From the NCBI GenBank assembly GCA_018241425.1, contig JAFEDU010000003.1, positions 248,001 to 312,000 of the forward strand: a stretch of 64,000 nt of DNA. The letters are read 5' to 3'. The DNA comes from Pseudomonadota bacterium. Lineage in GTDB: Bacteria > Pseudomonadota > Gammaproteobacteria > Steroidobacterales > Steroidobacteraceae. A program made the translations under genes and the position numbers. Shown here in pieces: positions 12,400 to 21,254 of this stretch (positions within the stretch are counted from its first letter, which is position 1; each line of letters starts with the position of its first letter). Below the pieces are notes generated by a model, which did not search any database, was not told the DNA's origin, and saw only the letters and a list, made by a program, of their open reading frames with translations.

Positions 12400-12779
12400 A
12401 CGGCGGCGCACACTATTCGGTGGTGGCCGGGCCGCTCGCGAGCCTGGTGCTGCTCACGCTGCTGGTGGCGCTGCCGATGAAGATCGGCGCGCACCTGGTG
12501 CACGCCAAGTACACCGGGCTCATCCGGTGCGGGTTCGCAGCTTTCGTCGGTCTCCTGGGGGCACTGCTGGTGTCGGTGTTCCTGGGCGGCCTCATCGGCC
12601 CGTTACTCGCCTGCGCCCTCGGTTACCTCCTGGCCATCCGCGCCATGCTCGGGACGACGTTCCTCGGGGCGATCGGGCTTACGTTGATCGCCCTGCTGGT
12701 ATCCACCGTCGGGGGATGGCTGCTGAGCGAGCTCGGCATGGTGCTGCTCGCACCACACGCGGCCGGCGTCGTGGTCTGA
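12396..12779 (+). CDS. Small hydrophobic membrane protein
   Basis: 127 residues, GTG start, with about four membrane helices (LASLVLLTLLVALPMKIG, FAAFVGLLGALLVSVFLG, LIGPLLACALGYLLAIRA, GAIGLTLIALLVSTVGGW). No recognised domain. It overlaps the upstream membrane gene by four bases. The function is unknown. Confidence 0.6.
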   Translation: MNGGAHYSVVAGPLASLVLLTLLVALPMKIGAHLVHAKYTGLIRCGFAAFVGLLGALLVSVFLGGLIGPLLACALGYLLAIRAMLGTTFLGAIGLTLIALLVSTVGGWLLSELGMVLLAPHAAGVVV

Positions 12780-12798
12780 GGCCGGGACTGCGCTGCCG

Positions 12799-13128
12799 AT
12801 GAAAGCGATCCCAAGCCTGCAAATCGAAAATGCCTGGGTGCGCGTGACGGAATGGCGCTTCCCGCCGGGGGCCGAGACCGGCTGGCATCGGCACGAATAC
12901 AGCTACGTAGTTGTACCCATTACCAGCGGGAAGCTGCGCCTCGAGGATAGCTCGGGAGTCAGGGAAGCCGAACTGGTCGCCGGTGTTTCCTACTCCCGGG
13001 AGAAGGGCATCGAGCACAACGTCATCAATCCCAACGCGTTCGAGTTCCGATTCATCGAGGTTGAAGTCCTCTCGCAGGCTTTGACTCCCGCGAGCGCGGG
13101 GTCGCGCGGGGAAGCCGGTCAGGCGTAA
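12799..13128 (+). CDS. Cupin-domain protein
   Basis: 109 residues forming one small beta-barrel. FPPGAETGWHRHEYSYVVVP gives the metal-ligand motif HxH and its glutamate, and GVSYSREKGIEHNVIN gives the second motif with its histidine. It probably binds a metal and acts as a small enzyme or ligand sensor. It lies 20 bp after a membrane-protein gene; the substrate is unknown. Confidence 0.8.
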   Translation: MKAIPSLQIENAWVRVTEWRFPPGAETGWHRHEYSYVVVPITSGKLRLEDSSGVREAELVAGVSYSREKGIEHNVINPNAFEFRFIEVEVLSQALTPASAGSRGEAGQA

Positions 13129-13338
13129 GACATCTCGGCGTCGCTTCAAGGTCGGCCCCCGCCCACCGGCCCTGCCAGGCCGCAGCCATTTGGCGGCGCT
13201 TACGCTTCCGCGGCGTTCAGCGTGATCCGGAAATTCCAGGCGGGCCGCCCGTGACGCCGCATCCCTCGGGTTGGGCTATGCTGCTTGGCAATGGCGGCGC
13301 CGTCCGTGCGACCGCCCGTGCTGCCGCTCGAGGGGACC

Positions 13339-15567
13339 ATGGCCGACAAGAACATCCAGTCCATCCTGCATGAAGAACGCAGCTTTGCCCCGCCGGCAAA
13401 GTTCACCGCGCGTGCCCGCATCAAGCCTGCCGACCTCGAGGCGTTGCGCCGGCACGCCCGCGAGGACTACGTGGGCTTCTGGGCGCAGCAGGCGCGCGAT
13501 GAGCTGAAGTGGCATGTGCCCTTCACGCGCACGCTCGACGACAGCCGCGCCCCCAACTTCCGCTGGTTCACCGATGGCCAGCTGAACGCTTCATACAACT
13601 GCATCGACGTGCACCTGGAGGAGCGGGGCCACAAGACCGCGATCATCTTCGAGGGCGAGCCCGGGGACGTCCGGCGCCTGAGCTACCGCGAGCTGCATGC
13701 CGAGGTATGCCGCTTCGCCAACGCGCTGCGCGACCACGGCGTCAAGTACGGCGACCGCGTCATTATCTATCTGCCGCTGGTGCCGGAGGCGATCATCGCC
13801 ATGCACGCGTGCAACCGCATCGGCGCCATCCACTCGGTGGTCTTCGGCGGGTTCTCGGCACCCGCGCTCAAGGACCGCATCGAGGACACCCAGGCGCGCG
13901 TGGTCATCACCGCCGACGGCGGCTGGCGCGGCGGCCAGGTGGTCGAGCTCAAGGCGGCCGCCGACAGGGCGCTCGCCGCTGGCTGTGCGAGCGTTGAGCA
14001 CGTGATCGTGCTCAAGCGCACGGGCCGCCCCGTACCGATGACCGCCGGCCGCGACCTGTGGTGGCACGAGGTGGTGGCGGAGGCCTCGCCCGCGTGCGAG
14101 CCGGTGTGGGTGGAGGCCGAGCACCCGCTCTACCTCCTCTATACCTCCGGCTCGACCGGCAAGCCCAAGGGTATCCAGCATTGCACCGGCGGCTATCTCC
14201 TGCAGGCGAAGCTCACCACGCAGTGGATCTTCGACCTGCGCGACGAGGATGTGTTCTGGTGCACGGCGGATGTGGGCTGGGTTACCGGACACACGTACGT
14301 CGCCTACGGGCCGCTCGCCGCGGGGGCCACGGTGTTCCTCTACGAGGGGGCCCCGACTTTCCCCGACGGCGGCCGCTTCTGGCAGAACTGCGAGCGCCAC
14401 GGCGTGACCGTGTTTTACACGGCCCCCACCGCGATCCGCGCGCTGATGAAGCTCGGCGAGGAACTGCCGGCGCGCTACGACCTGTCGCGCCTGCGCCTGC
14501 TCGGCAGCGTCGGCGAGCCGATCAATCCCGAGGCCTGGATCTGGTATCACCGCGTGATCGGCAAGGAGCGCTGCCCGATCGTGGACACCTGGTGGCAGAC
14601 CGAGACCGGGGCCACGATGATCTCGCCGCTCCCCGGGGCGACCGCGACCAAGCCCGGCTCCTGCACGCAGCCGCTGCCCGGCATCGATGCGGACATCGTG
14701 GATGACCACGGCGAGAGCGTCACGCGCCCGGATGCCGGCGGCTATCTCGTCATCCGCCGTCCGTGGCCCTCGATGCTGCGCACCATCTGGGGCGACAACG
14801 CCCGTTACCTCGACACCTACTGGTCCAAGTTCGACAACCGCTTCTACGTGGCCGGCGACAGCGCGCACCGCGACAAGGACGGTTACTTCTGGATCTTGGG
14901 GCGCATCGACGACGTGCTGAACGTCGCCGGCCATCGCCTGGGCACCATGGAGGTGGAGTCTGCGCTGGTCGCCCACGCGCGCGTCGCCGAGGCGGCCGTG
15001 GTCGGCAAGCCGCACGAGATCAAGGGCGAGGCGGTGTTCGCGTTCGTGGTGTGCCGCGGCACGCGGCCCTCGGGCGATACCAGCGCGCTCGTGAAGGAAC
15101 TGCGTGACTGGGTGGCCGCGCAGGTCGGCGCCATCGCCAAGCCGGACGAGATCCGCTTCGCGGACAACCTGCCCAAGACCCGCTCGGGCAAGATCATGCG
15201 CCGGCTGCTGAAGGCGGTGGCGCGCGGCGAGGAGATCACGCAGGACGTCTCGACGCTCGAGAACCCCGGCATTCTCGAGCAGCTGCGCGGCTCGGAAATG
15301 CCCGCCGCCGGGGGATCGAAGGCTCCGAAGAGCGCAAAGCCCGAGGCCGCCGCGCGCAAGGCGCCGAACCGACCGGCGAAGAAGGTCGCCAAGAAAGCGT
15401 CGAAGAAGAAAAAGAAGATGGCCGTGAAGAAGACCCGCGCCAAGGCGCCGCGGCGTCCGGCCAAACCCCGCAAAGTCCGCAAGGCCGCCGCACGTCGCAA
15501 GGTGCGGTCCAAGATGGCCCGCAAGGTCACGCGCGGATCCGCGAGGCGCGGCAAGCGCGGGCGTTGA
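13339..15567 (+). CDS. acs: Acetyl-CoA synthetase with a histone-like basic C-terminal tail
   Basis: 742 residues from ATG 13339, preceded by GAGGGG; upstream in-frame ATG 13291 and TTG 13285 are less likely. It activates acetate to acetyl-CoA through acetyl-AMP. The phosphate-binding loop [11 protein letters not shown] begins near residue 268. [10 protein letters not shown] carries the tryptophan that favours acetate. The catalytic lysine is Lys618 in [12 protein letters not shown], the site that protein acetylation blocks in homologues. The standard enzyme ends near residue 651. Residues 652-742 (15292-15564) are an added disordered tail with 39 Lys/Arg and two acidic residues out of 91, including [14 protein letters not shown]. 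This resembles histone H1-like tails and is unusual. Confidence 0.95.
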   Translation: MADKNIQSILHEERSFAPPAKFTARARIKPADLEALRRHAREDYVGFWAQQARDELKWHVPFTRTLDDSRAPNFRWFTDGQLNASYNCIDVHLEERGHKTAIIFEGEPGDVRRLSYRELHAEVCRFANALRDHGVKYGDRVIIYLPLVPEAIIAMHACNRIGAIHSVVFGGFSAPALKDRIEDTQARVVITADGGWRGGQVVELKAAADRALAAGCASVEHVIVLKRTGRPVPMTAGRDLWWHEVVAEASPACEPVWVEAEHPLYLLYTSGSTGKPKGIQHCTGGYLLQAKLTTQWIFDLRDEDVFWCTADVGWVTGHTYVAYGPLAAGATVFLYEGAPTFPDGGRFWQNCERHGVTVFYTAPTAIRALMKLGEELPARYDLSRLRLLGSVGEPINPEAWIWYHRVIGKERCPIVDTWWQTETGATMISPLPGATATKPGSCTQPLPGIDADIVDDHGESVTRPDAGGYLVIRRPWPSMLRTIWGDNARYLDTYWSKFDNRFYVAGDSAHRDKDGYFWILGRIDDVLNVAGHRLGTMEVESALVAHARVAEAAVVGKPHEIKGEAVFAFVVCRGTRPSGDTSALVKELRDWVAAQVGAIAKPDEIRFADNLPKTRSGKIMRRLLKAVARGEEITQDVSTLENPGILEQLRGSEMPAAGGSKAPKSAKPEAAARKAPNRPAKKVAKKASKKKKKMAVKKTRAKAPRRPAKPRKVRKAAARRKVRSKMARKVTRGSARRGKRGR

Positions 15568-15573
15568 GTCTGA

Positions 15574-15589
15574 CGCCCCCGCGGGGGCG
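15574..15589. terminator. GC palindrome between convergent genes
   Basis: A perfect 16-bp palindrome (CGCCCCCGCGGGGGCG) lies 6 bp after the acs stop and 12 bp from the stop of the convergent MBL gene. It could form a short hairpin in either transcript. There is no T-tract, so efficient intrinsic termination is doubtful. Confidence 0.35.
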
Positions 15590-15601
15590 AGTGCCCAGCC
15601 T

Positions 15602-16543
15602 CTAGGGCTGCACGCGCATGCGGTCGGCCGCGAAGGTCACGGGCCCCGGGAAGCTGCTGCCGATGGAGGCGCGCACTTCATCCTCGTGGCCTTCGACCGC
15701 CGGGGAGAGGTGGCTCATGAGCAGCGCATGGGCGCCCGCATCGCGGGCGACCTCACCGATGGCGTGTGGCGGACTGTGCAGCGTGTACAGGACTTCCGGA
15801 GAACCGGGGGGATCGAGCACCACGCTGTTGAAGACCAGGAGGTCCGTTCCCCGGGCGAGGGCGCGCAGCCCGGGCAGCCCCTGTGCGTCGATGTCCCCGG
15901 AGAACGTGACGCTGCGGCCGGCGTAGTTGATGCGGTAGATCACCGCCGGGGCATCGCCGTGATGGCCGGCGACCGCCTGGATGAGGATGCCGTCCGCGCG
16001 CAGGATCACCTGCGGTGCCGGTTCGGGCCGAACCGTGGCGGGGATGTCGTGCGCTTCCAGTGCGATCGGCGCCGCAAAATCGCGCAGGTAGGCGAATGCC
16101 CCCTGCGGCCCGAACAGGAGCGCCAGGAAGCGGCTCGTCGACGGAAAGGGCGCGCCCACCGGGTGGCGGCCCGTGCCGGCAGGACCCCACACGCGGAACG
16201 TGATGGGACCTCCGCTCGCGACCGCGCGTGCCTTGAATAGCCCCGGGAGCTCGCCGGCATGATCCACGTGCAGGTGGGTGAGGAGGACGATGTCGGTGTC
16301 CGCGAGCGACTGGCCGGTTTCCCCCAGGCGCGCGAACGCGCCCGGACCTGCGTCGACCAGGATGCGGGCCTTCCCGTCGATCAGCACGAGGTAGCAGGAG
16401 GAAGCGCGTCCGGTCGCGCCCGGACCCCCGGAGCCCAGGACGACGAGCTCCAGGGGCCGCGCAGGCGTCGCGGCGGCAAGGCAGGGCAGTCCCAGCCATG
16501 CCGCGGTGCACAGGACCAGGAGGCGGGTAATCGCGGAGGTCAT
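15602..16543 (-). CDS. Secreted metallo-beta-lactamase-fold hydrolase
   Basis: 313 residues with a signal peptide (ITRLLVLCTAAWLGLPCLAA). The mature protein begins LELVVLGSGGPGATGR, as in RNase Z-like MBL proteins. The zinc ligands are in LLTHLHVDHAGEL, then GHHGDAP, FSGDID and LLMSHLS. RNase Z relatives act in the cytoplasm, but this one is exported, so the substrate is probably a periplasmic ester or phosphodiester. It lies 50 bp after the acetyl-CoA hydrolase/transferase gene on the same strand and may be co-transcribed. Confidence 0.88.
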   Translation of the reverse strand: MTSAITRLLVLCTAAWLGLPCLAAATPARPLELVVLGSGGPGATGRASSCYLVLIDGKARILVDAGPGAFARLGETGQSLADTDIVLLTHLHVDHAGELPGLFKARAVASGGPITFRVWGPAGTGRHPVGAPFPSTSRFLALLFGPQGAFAYLRDFAAPIALEAHDIPATVRPEPAPQVILRADGILIQAVAGHHGDAPAVIYRINYAGRSVTFSGDIDAQGLPGLRALARGTDLLVFNSVVLDPPGSPEVLYTLHSPPHAIGEVARDAGAHALLMSHLSPAVEGHEDEVRASIGSSFPGPVTFAADRMRVQP

Positions 16544-16593
16544 GCGTGCAGGCCTCGGGCAGTGAGTCAGGCGTGGGCGGGCTTGCGAGTACT

Positions 16594-18750
16594 TTAGGGC
16601 GTGTCGCGGGTTGCGCGCAGTCCCCAGGCGAGCAGCCGCCGCCGGGTGAAGTCGCCCAGGCCGCGCGGGTTCTCGAGCCCCATGCGCTTCAACGCCGCGG
16701 CGTCCTCGGGCATCGCCCGGCCACCCGCCAGCGCCTGCGCCAGGGTGCGCAGCCGTGCGCGCGGCGTGGCGGTGTGCGCGCCCAGGAACCGGAGCGCGCG
16801 CGCGAGCGCGACTTCCTCCGCCGTGAGATCCGTGCCGAACGGGTATTCACTGAAGAACCCCCGCGTACGACCGGCTGCAAAGGCGCGCTCGAGGCGCTGC
16901 GGCACGTTGTTGCAGAAGGCCTCCGGGATCCGGTAGTCGGCCGCGATCTTGCCGGCGGCGCGCGCCGCCTGCAGCAGCGGTCCCTGGAAGCGAGAGTCAG
17001 CCACGTTGAGGAGGGCTGCGATCACCTCCTGGTCGGTGCGGTGCCGCAGGTCGGCGACGCCGTACTCGGTGACCACGACGTCGCGCAGGTGCCGCGGGAT
17101 CGTTGCGTGGCCATAGCTCCAGAGGATATTGGAGGTCGTGCGCCCGGCGTGCGTGCGGGTGGCGCGCAGGCAGAGGATGGAGCGGGCGCCCGGCAGCGCG
17201 TGGGCCATGGCGACGAAGTTGTACTGCCCGCCGACGCCGCTGACGACCTGGCCGTTCTCCAGCTGGTCGGACACCGCCGCCCCGAGCAGGGTCACCATCA
17301 TGGTGCTGTTCACGCAGCGCGCCCCGCGCCGCTGCAGGATGCGCAGCTCCTGGTCGGGCCCGTAGAGCTGGTTCACGTAGCCGACTCCGCGCATGCTGAA
17401 TTGTGCCCGCTCGCTCTCGGGCAGCTCGCGCAGCGCGGCGTAGAAGCCGCGCGGCCCGAGGAAGAAGCCGGCGTGCAGCACCTGGCCGTTGCGCAGTTCG
17501 CGCCCCAGGACCTCCGCGGCCAGGCGCGCGCGGCTGCGCGCGCTGCCGAGATCGGCCTCCAGCCACTCCCCGCCCCGGACCCGCACCCGCCCGCCGCGGT
17601 ACTCGACCTCCTCGCGGAACACGCCGTGGCGCTTCAGCTGCGCAAACTCCGCGGCGTCGAGCTGCGGACCGACGCCGGCGGCCAGCAGAGCCTCGAGGAT
17701 CTCGCCGTCGAAGCGCTCGGCCTGCCCGGCCGCGAGCACGCGCTCGAGCGCCAGGCAGTCGTAGGCGCGGCGCCTGAGGATCCCGGCGCGGTACAGCTCG
17801 AGCAGCTGGTCGACGAACATTTCGCTCGACCCGAACAGCCCCTGAGTGAACGGCGCGGTGCCCCCGCACTGCGCGACCAGCGGGTGCGGCGGGGCGAGCT
17901 CGGCTCGCGTGCCACCCCACAGCGCATTCTGCTGGTGGCGCAGGAGCAGTGCGTAGACGAGCGCATCGCCGAGCTCGCCGATACCCACCTGCAACGTGCC
18001 GCCGTCGGCGATCAGGGCGCTGACGTGCAGCCCGATCGCATGTTCCGCGGTGCCGACCGCCGGGTTGGGCGGGGCATAGAGGTCGTAGTCCAGGTGCGGC
18101 GCCTGGAGCAGGTAGTCGAAGTGCGACGGGTCGAGTTGTGCCTGCCCGGTCATGAACGGCATCTGCGCGTGCACCTGACCGATCATCACGATGTCGCGGC
18201 CGGCGGCCCGCGCCTGTGCAAGGCCGGGGAGCAGGTCGAGGGTGACGTCGGGATTGGAGCCGAGGCTGATCTGCCGCTGCCCGTTCACGCTGCGCTCGGC
18301 CACCAGGTGCGCGATCACGTTGACGCCGCGCTCCAGCACCGCCGCTGCCACCTGGGTGTAGTTGGCGCTCAGGTAGTTCTGCTGTGCGCTCGCGCACCCG
18401 AGCAGCGCGCCCGGGGCGAGGAAGAATTCGATGACCCGCACGTTCGGCGGCAGCGCATTGCGCTGCTGCGCGCGTGCGTACTCGGGCTCCACGTAGCTGC
18501 CGAACACGCGCTCCACGAGCGGCTCCAGGAGCGCGCGCTCGAGCCCGGAGCGGGCCACCGGCTTCAGCAGTGACAGCGCCGTGATGATCGTCAGATCGAT
18601 CTCGGGATCGCGCTGCGCGCGCCGGTAGAACTCGTTGACGAGCGGCGTCGGCTTGCCGATGCCCAGGGGCAACGCCAGCACGATACGGGGACCCACGCGG
18701 CGCAGCACCGCCTCCACGCAGCTTCCAACGTCGTCGAATATCTCGCTCAT
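16594..18750 (-). CDS. Acetyl-CoA hydrolase/transferase family protein
   Basis: 718 residues from ATG 18750 (MSEIFDDVG). It has the two alpha/beta domains of the class I CoA-transferase/acetyl-CoA hydrolase family. Recognisable parts are IVLALPLGIGKPTPLVNEF, IADGGTLQVGIGELGDAL and VSGVGGQYNFVAMAHALPG. The last carries the GxGG-type oxyanion segment. The CoA-binding end includes VVTEYGVADLRHRT. The family normally has about 430-550 residues; here an insertion of roughly 150 residues around positions 270-430 makes it long. It probably moves CoA between acetate and another acid. An upstream ATG (18810) is rejected because it would overlap the divergent cupin gene. Confidence 0.85.
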   Translation of the reverse strand: MSEIFDDVGSCVEAVLRRVGPRIVLALPLGIGKPTPLVNEFYRRAQRDPEIDLTIITALSLLKPVARSGLERALLEPLVERVFGSYVEPEYARAQQRNALPPNVRVIEFFLAPGALLGCASAQQNYLSANYTQVAAAVLERGVNVIAHLVAERSVNGQRQISLGSNPDVTLDLLPGLAQARAAGRDIVMIGQVHAQMPFMTGQAQLDPSHFDYLLQAPHLDYDLYAPPNPAVGTAEHAIGLHVSALIADGGTLQVGIGELGDALVYALLLRHQQNALWGGTRAELAPPHPLVAQCGGTAPFTQGLFGSSEMFVDQLLELYRAGILRRRAYDCLALERVLAAGQAERFDGEILEALLAAGVGPQLDAAEFAQLKRHGVFREEVEYRGGRVRVRGGEWLEADLGSARSRARLAAEVLGRELRNGQVLHAGFFLGPRGFYAALRELPESERAQFSMRGVGYVNQLYGPDQELRILQRRGARCVNSTMMVTLLGAAVSDQLENGQVVSGVGGQYNFVAMAHALPGARSILCLRATRTHAGRTTSNILWSYGHATIPRHLRDVVVTEYGVADLRHRTDQEVIAALLNVADSRFQGPLLQAARAAGKIAADYRIPEAFCNNVPQRLERAFAAGRTRGFFSEYPFGTDLTAEEVALARALRFLGAHTATPRARLRTLAQALAGGRAMPEDAAALKRMGLENPRGLGDFTRRRLLAWGLRATRDTP

Positions 18751-18808
18751 CTGGCTGTGGCATGCTCCACGATGCGCGCGGCGAGCGTCAACCGTGCGGA
18801 GGTCAGCC

Positions 18809-19285
18809 ATGTCCGAGAAGTCCCGCGCACTCCCTGGCGCCGCCGTCGCGGCCGTCTCCCGCAGCGGCTACCCGGAACCGTACCGCTCGCGCGTGCTGCC
18901 GCGGGCCGTGCGCGGTCTCGGGGATGCCTTCGGGCTCACGCGCATCGGCATCAACCTCGTGACGATCGAGCCGGGCAAGGAGTCCTCGATGCGCCACTGG
19001 CACACCCGCGAGGACGAATTCGTGTACGTGGTCGCAGGCACGCTGGTGCTGCGCACGGATGCGGGGGAGGAGCAGCTGGAGGCCGGCATGTGCGCGGGCT
19101 TCCCGGCGGGGGCGCGCGACGGGCACCAGCTCATCAACCGCAGTGCCTCGCCGGCGACCTTCCTCGTGGTCAGCAACCGCGATCCGGAGGACACCGCGCA
19201 CTACTCCGACCCGGACGTCGACCTCATGTGGAGCCCGCCCAACGCACGCGGGCGCATGACGCGCCGCGACGGCACGCCCTGCTGA
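18809..19285 (+). CDS. Cupin-domain protein
   Basis: 158 residues from ATG 18809 with a strong GGAGG ribosome-binding site 6 bp upstream. A single cupin barrel is seen: ESSMRHWHTREDEFVYVVAG (HxH plus Glu ligands) and FPAGARDGHQLINRSA (third His). The tail HYSDPDVDLMWSP is common in a family of stand-alone cupins that may bind sugars or small acids. It is divergent from the acetyl-CoA hydrolase/transferase gene, with 58 bp between start codons, so the two promoters must overlap. Confidence 0.85.
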   Translation: MSEKSRALPGAAVAAVSRSGYPEPYRSRVLPRAVRGLGDAFGLTRIGINLVTIEPGKESSMRHWHTREDEFVYVVAGTLVLRTDAGEEQLEAGMCAGFPAGARDGHQLINRSASPATFLVVSNRDPEDTAHYSDPDVDLMWSPPNARGRMTRRDGTPC

Positions 19286-19300
19286 GCGGCCCGCGCGACC

Positions 19301-19900
19301 TCAGTGCGGCGTGAGCCGCAGCGCGAAGGCCACGCTGACATCGTTGCTCACCTGGTCGGTGGCTTTCCACTCGCCTTGTCCCACGCCGTAGTCCAGGCGC
19401 TTGAGCGCCGTCTTGCCGGCCATGTAGCCGGCCGTCATGGCGCCCTCGGGAGCGGTGCGGAACGTGAACGGGACGCGCAGGTCGCGGGTGATGTCACGGA
19501 TGGTGAGCTTGCCGACCGCCTCGTACCCGGTCGCGGTCTTCACGATCTGCTGGGCGCGGAACACGGCCTGCGGAAACTTCTTGGCTGAGAACAGGTCGGC
19601 GTCCTTGAGCGTGTCGTCGCGCTCCTGGTCGCCGGTGTCCAGCGAGGGCACGTCGACCGTGACCTCCAGGTGGCTCGCGGCGAGGTTGTCCGGGCTGAAA
19701 TCGAAGGCCACCGTGAAGTGCCTGAAGCGGCCCTTGTTCTGCGCACCCGCCTGCAGGAAGTTGAATTCGAGCGAGCTCTTGGCAGGATCCAGGACGTAGT
19801 GCGTCATCGGAGCGTCCGCGGCCGCCGCCGGGAACGCGCTCGCCACGCTCAGCAGCATGGCAACCAGCGCCACGCGGTTTAGGATCTTCATCGGCTTCAT
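19301..19900 (-). CDS. YceI-family periplasmic lipid-binding protein
   Basis: 199 residues. A signal peptide (LNRVALVAMLLSVASAFP, cleaved after AAA) precedes a lipocalin-like YceI barrel: YVLDPAKSSLEFNFLQAG, GRFRHFTVAFDFSPDN, then DLFSAKKFPQAVF and LTIRDITRDLRVPF. YceI proteins bind long isoprenoid chains such as quinones. I chose ATG 19898-19900 because it overlaps the stop of the cytochrome b561 gene (ATGA); ATG 19891 is also possible. Together the two genes suggest a membrane electron-transfer or quinone-handling unit. Confidence 0.92.
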   Translation of the reverse strand: MKPMKILNRVALVAMLLSVASAFPAAAADAPMTHYVLDPAKSSLEFNFLQAGAQNKGRFRHFTVAFDFSPDNLAASHLEVTVDVPSLDTGDQERDDTLKDADLFSAKKFPQAVFRAQQIVKTATGYEAVGKLTIRDITRDLRVPFTFRTAPEGAMTAGYMAGKTALKRLDYGVGQGEWKATDQVSNDVSVAFALRLTPH

Positions 19901-20457
19901 CCTTGACGGTTCGTGGTGAAGGGCAGCATGCGACGCAGGACATCGTCCTTGAGTACGAAGTGATGCTTGAGCGCGGCCAGCAGGTGCAGCGTCGCGACGA
20001 GGCCGAGTGCCCAGGCGAGGATGCCGTGGGTGGTCACCAGGGCGTCGTACAGGGCCTTGTTCTTGGGCACCAGGTCCGGCAGCTGGAACATCCCGAACCA
20101 GCTGACCGGGAAGCCGCGCGCCGAGGACATGAGCCAGCCGGACAGCGGCACGAGGAACAGGAGCACGTAGAGCAGCACGTGCGTGACCTTGGCGAGCGTG
20201 CGTTCGTAAGGCTTGAGCGTTCCGGGCAGCTCCGGCGTGGCATTCATGCCGCGCCAGGTCAGGCGCAGCGCCACGAGGACCAGGATCGTGATGCCGATCG
20301 ACTTGTGGCGCGCCAGCAGCGTCAGCTTCTTGGGGCCGGCCGGCAGGTCGTCGAACAGCGTGGCGAGGGTAAATTGCGCGACGATGCCCAGGACGATGAG
20401 CCAGTGAAACAGCTGGGCGATCGCGCCCCACCGGCGCGTGGTGTTCAGTATGGCCAT
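19897..20457 (-). CDS. Cytochrome b561-family membrane protein
   Basis: 186 residues, four membrane helices. Haem-ligand histidines are in AQLFHWLIVLG, LARHKSIGI, VTHVLLYVLLF and LVATLHLLAALKHHFV. It is the CybB-type b-haem quinol oxidoreductase that passes electrons from the quinone pool to periplasmic acceptors. It is directly followed by yceI (overlap). Its start lies only 12 bp from the start of the divergent second YceI gene. Confidence 0.94.
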   Translation of the reverse strand: MAILNTTRRWGAIAQLFHWLIVLGIVAQFTLATLFDDLPAGPKKLTLLARHKSIGITILVLVALRLTWRGMNATPELPGTLKPYERTLAKVTHVLLYVLLFLVPLSGWLMSSARGFPVSWFGMFQLPDLVPKNKALYDALVTTHGILAWALGLVATLHLLAALKHHFVLKDDVLRRMLPFTTNRQG

Positions 20458-20469
20458 GCGCCTAAGCTT

Positions 20470-21207
20470 ATGCGGGTGCGTGCACCTTGCCTACTGCGGG
20501 CCGCCGCCGCCGGGGCTGCGCTGGCACTCCTGGCGGGATGCCCGCTGCGCGGCACCCCCACCGCGCCTGCCGCGCCTGAACCTCCGGTAGCCCCGCCCTC
20601 CGCCACCCGGGGGATTGCCTATACGGTGGCCGGCTCGCAGTCGCTGCTGCTCGTACGCGCCTACCGCGGCGGGACTCTCGGTGCGGCCGGGCACAACCAC
20701 CTCATCGCCACGCGCGCAATCACCGGGACCGTGCACGTCCCGGAGCGGCCCGAGGAGGCGAGCTTCGAGCTGTCCGTGCCCGTGGATTCCTTCACGGTCG
20801 ACGAAGAGGCGCTGCGCGAGGCCGAGCACAGTGCGGACTTTCCGCCGCAGGTGCCGCAGAGCGCACGCGAAGGCACGCGCCGCAACATGCTGGGACCCGC
20901 ACTCCTGGATGCAGCGGGATTTCCGGCCATCACGCTGCGCGGCGCCGGGTTCGAGTCCGGCCCCGGGGGGATCCTGCGCGCCCGTATCGAGGTCGAGGTG
21001 CGCGGTGCCGCACACCCGATCCTGGTGCCTTTGCGTTATGAGCGCTCCGGCGCGACGCTGACCGTCAGCGGCGACACGACCGTGCGGCAGAGCGAGCTGG
21101 GGCTCAAGCCCTTCAGCGTCATGCTGGGCGCCCTGCAGGTGCAGGACGCGCTGCAGGTGAGCTTCCGGGTGGTGGCCTACGCCGGGGCGGTGCCGGCTTC
21201 TCCCTGA
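20470..21207 (+). CDS. YceI-like lipoprotein
   Basis: 245 residues from ATG 20470 (a GTG at 20476 is also possible). The N-terminus ends in LALLAGC, a lipobox with Cys24, so the protein is probably lipid-anchored. After a Pro/Ala linker, the domain shows a YceI-like pattern: AAGHNHLIATRAITGTVHV, ELSVPVDSFTVDEEALRE, and LLDAAGFPAITLRG. AGHNH is typical of the more divergent YceI proteins. It is divergent from the cytochrome b561/yceI pair and probably belongs to the same process. Confidence 0.82.
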   Translation: MRVRAPCLLRAAAAGAALALLAGCPLRGTPTAPAAPEPPVAPPSATRGIAYTVAGSQSLLLVRAYRGGTLGAAGHNHLIATRAITGTVHVPERPEEASFELSVPVDSFTVDEEALREAEHSADFPPQVPQSAREGTRRNMLGPALLDAAGFPAITLRGAGFESGPGGILRARIEVEVRGAAHPILVPLRYERSGATLTVSGDTTVRQSELGLKPFSVMLGALQVQDALQVSFRVVAYAGAVPASP

Positions 21208-21213
21208 GGCTAA

Positions 21214-21246
21214 GGGCCGGTGGCCTGCGCTGCAGGCCACCGGCCC
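21214..21246. terminator. Perfect 15-bp stem-loop between convergent genes
   Basis: GGGCCGGTGGCCTGC (21214-21228) is exactly complementary to 21232-21246, with a 3-nt loop. It sits 6 bp after the YceI lipoprotein stop and 8 bp from the stop of the S46 peptidase on the other strand. It can act as a hairpin in both transcripts. No T-tract follows on either strand, so it may block read-through or protect 3' ends rather than be a classical terminator. Confidence 0.6.
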
Positions 21247-21254
21247 CGCACGGC

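Noticed and set aside
14883..15554. A minus-strand frame opposite the acs tail, rich in Phe
   Set aside because: The composition is the complement of the Lys/Arg-rich tail. There is no domain and no start signal.
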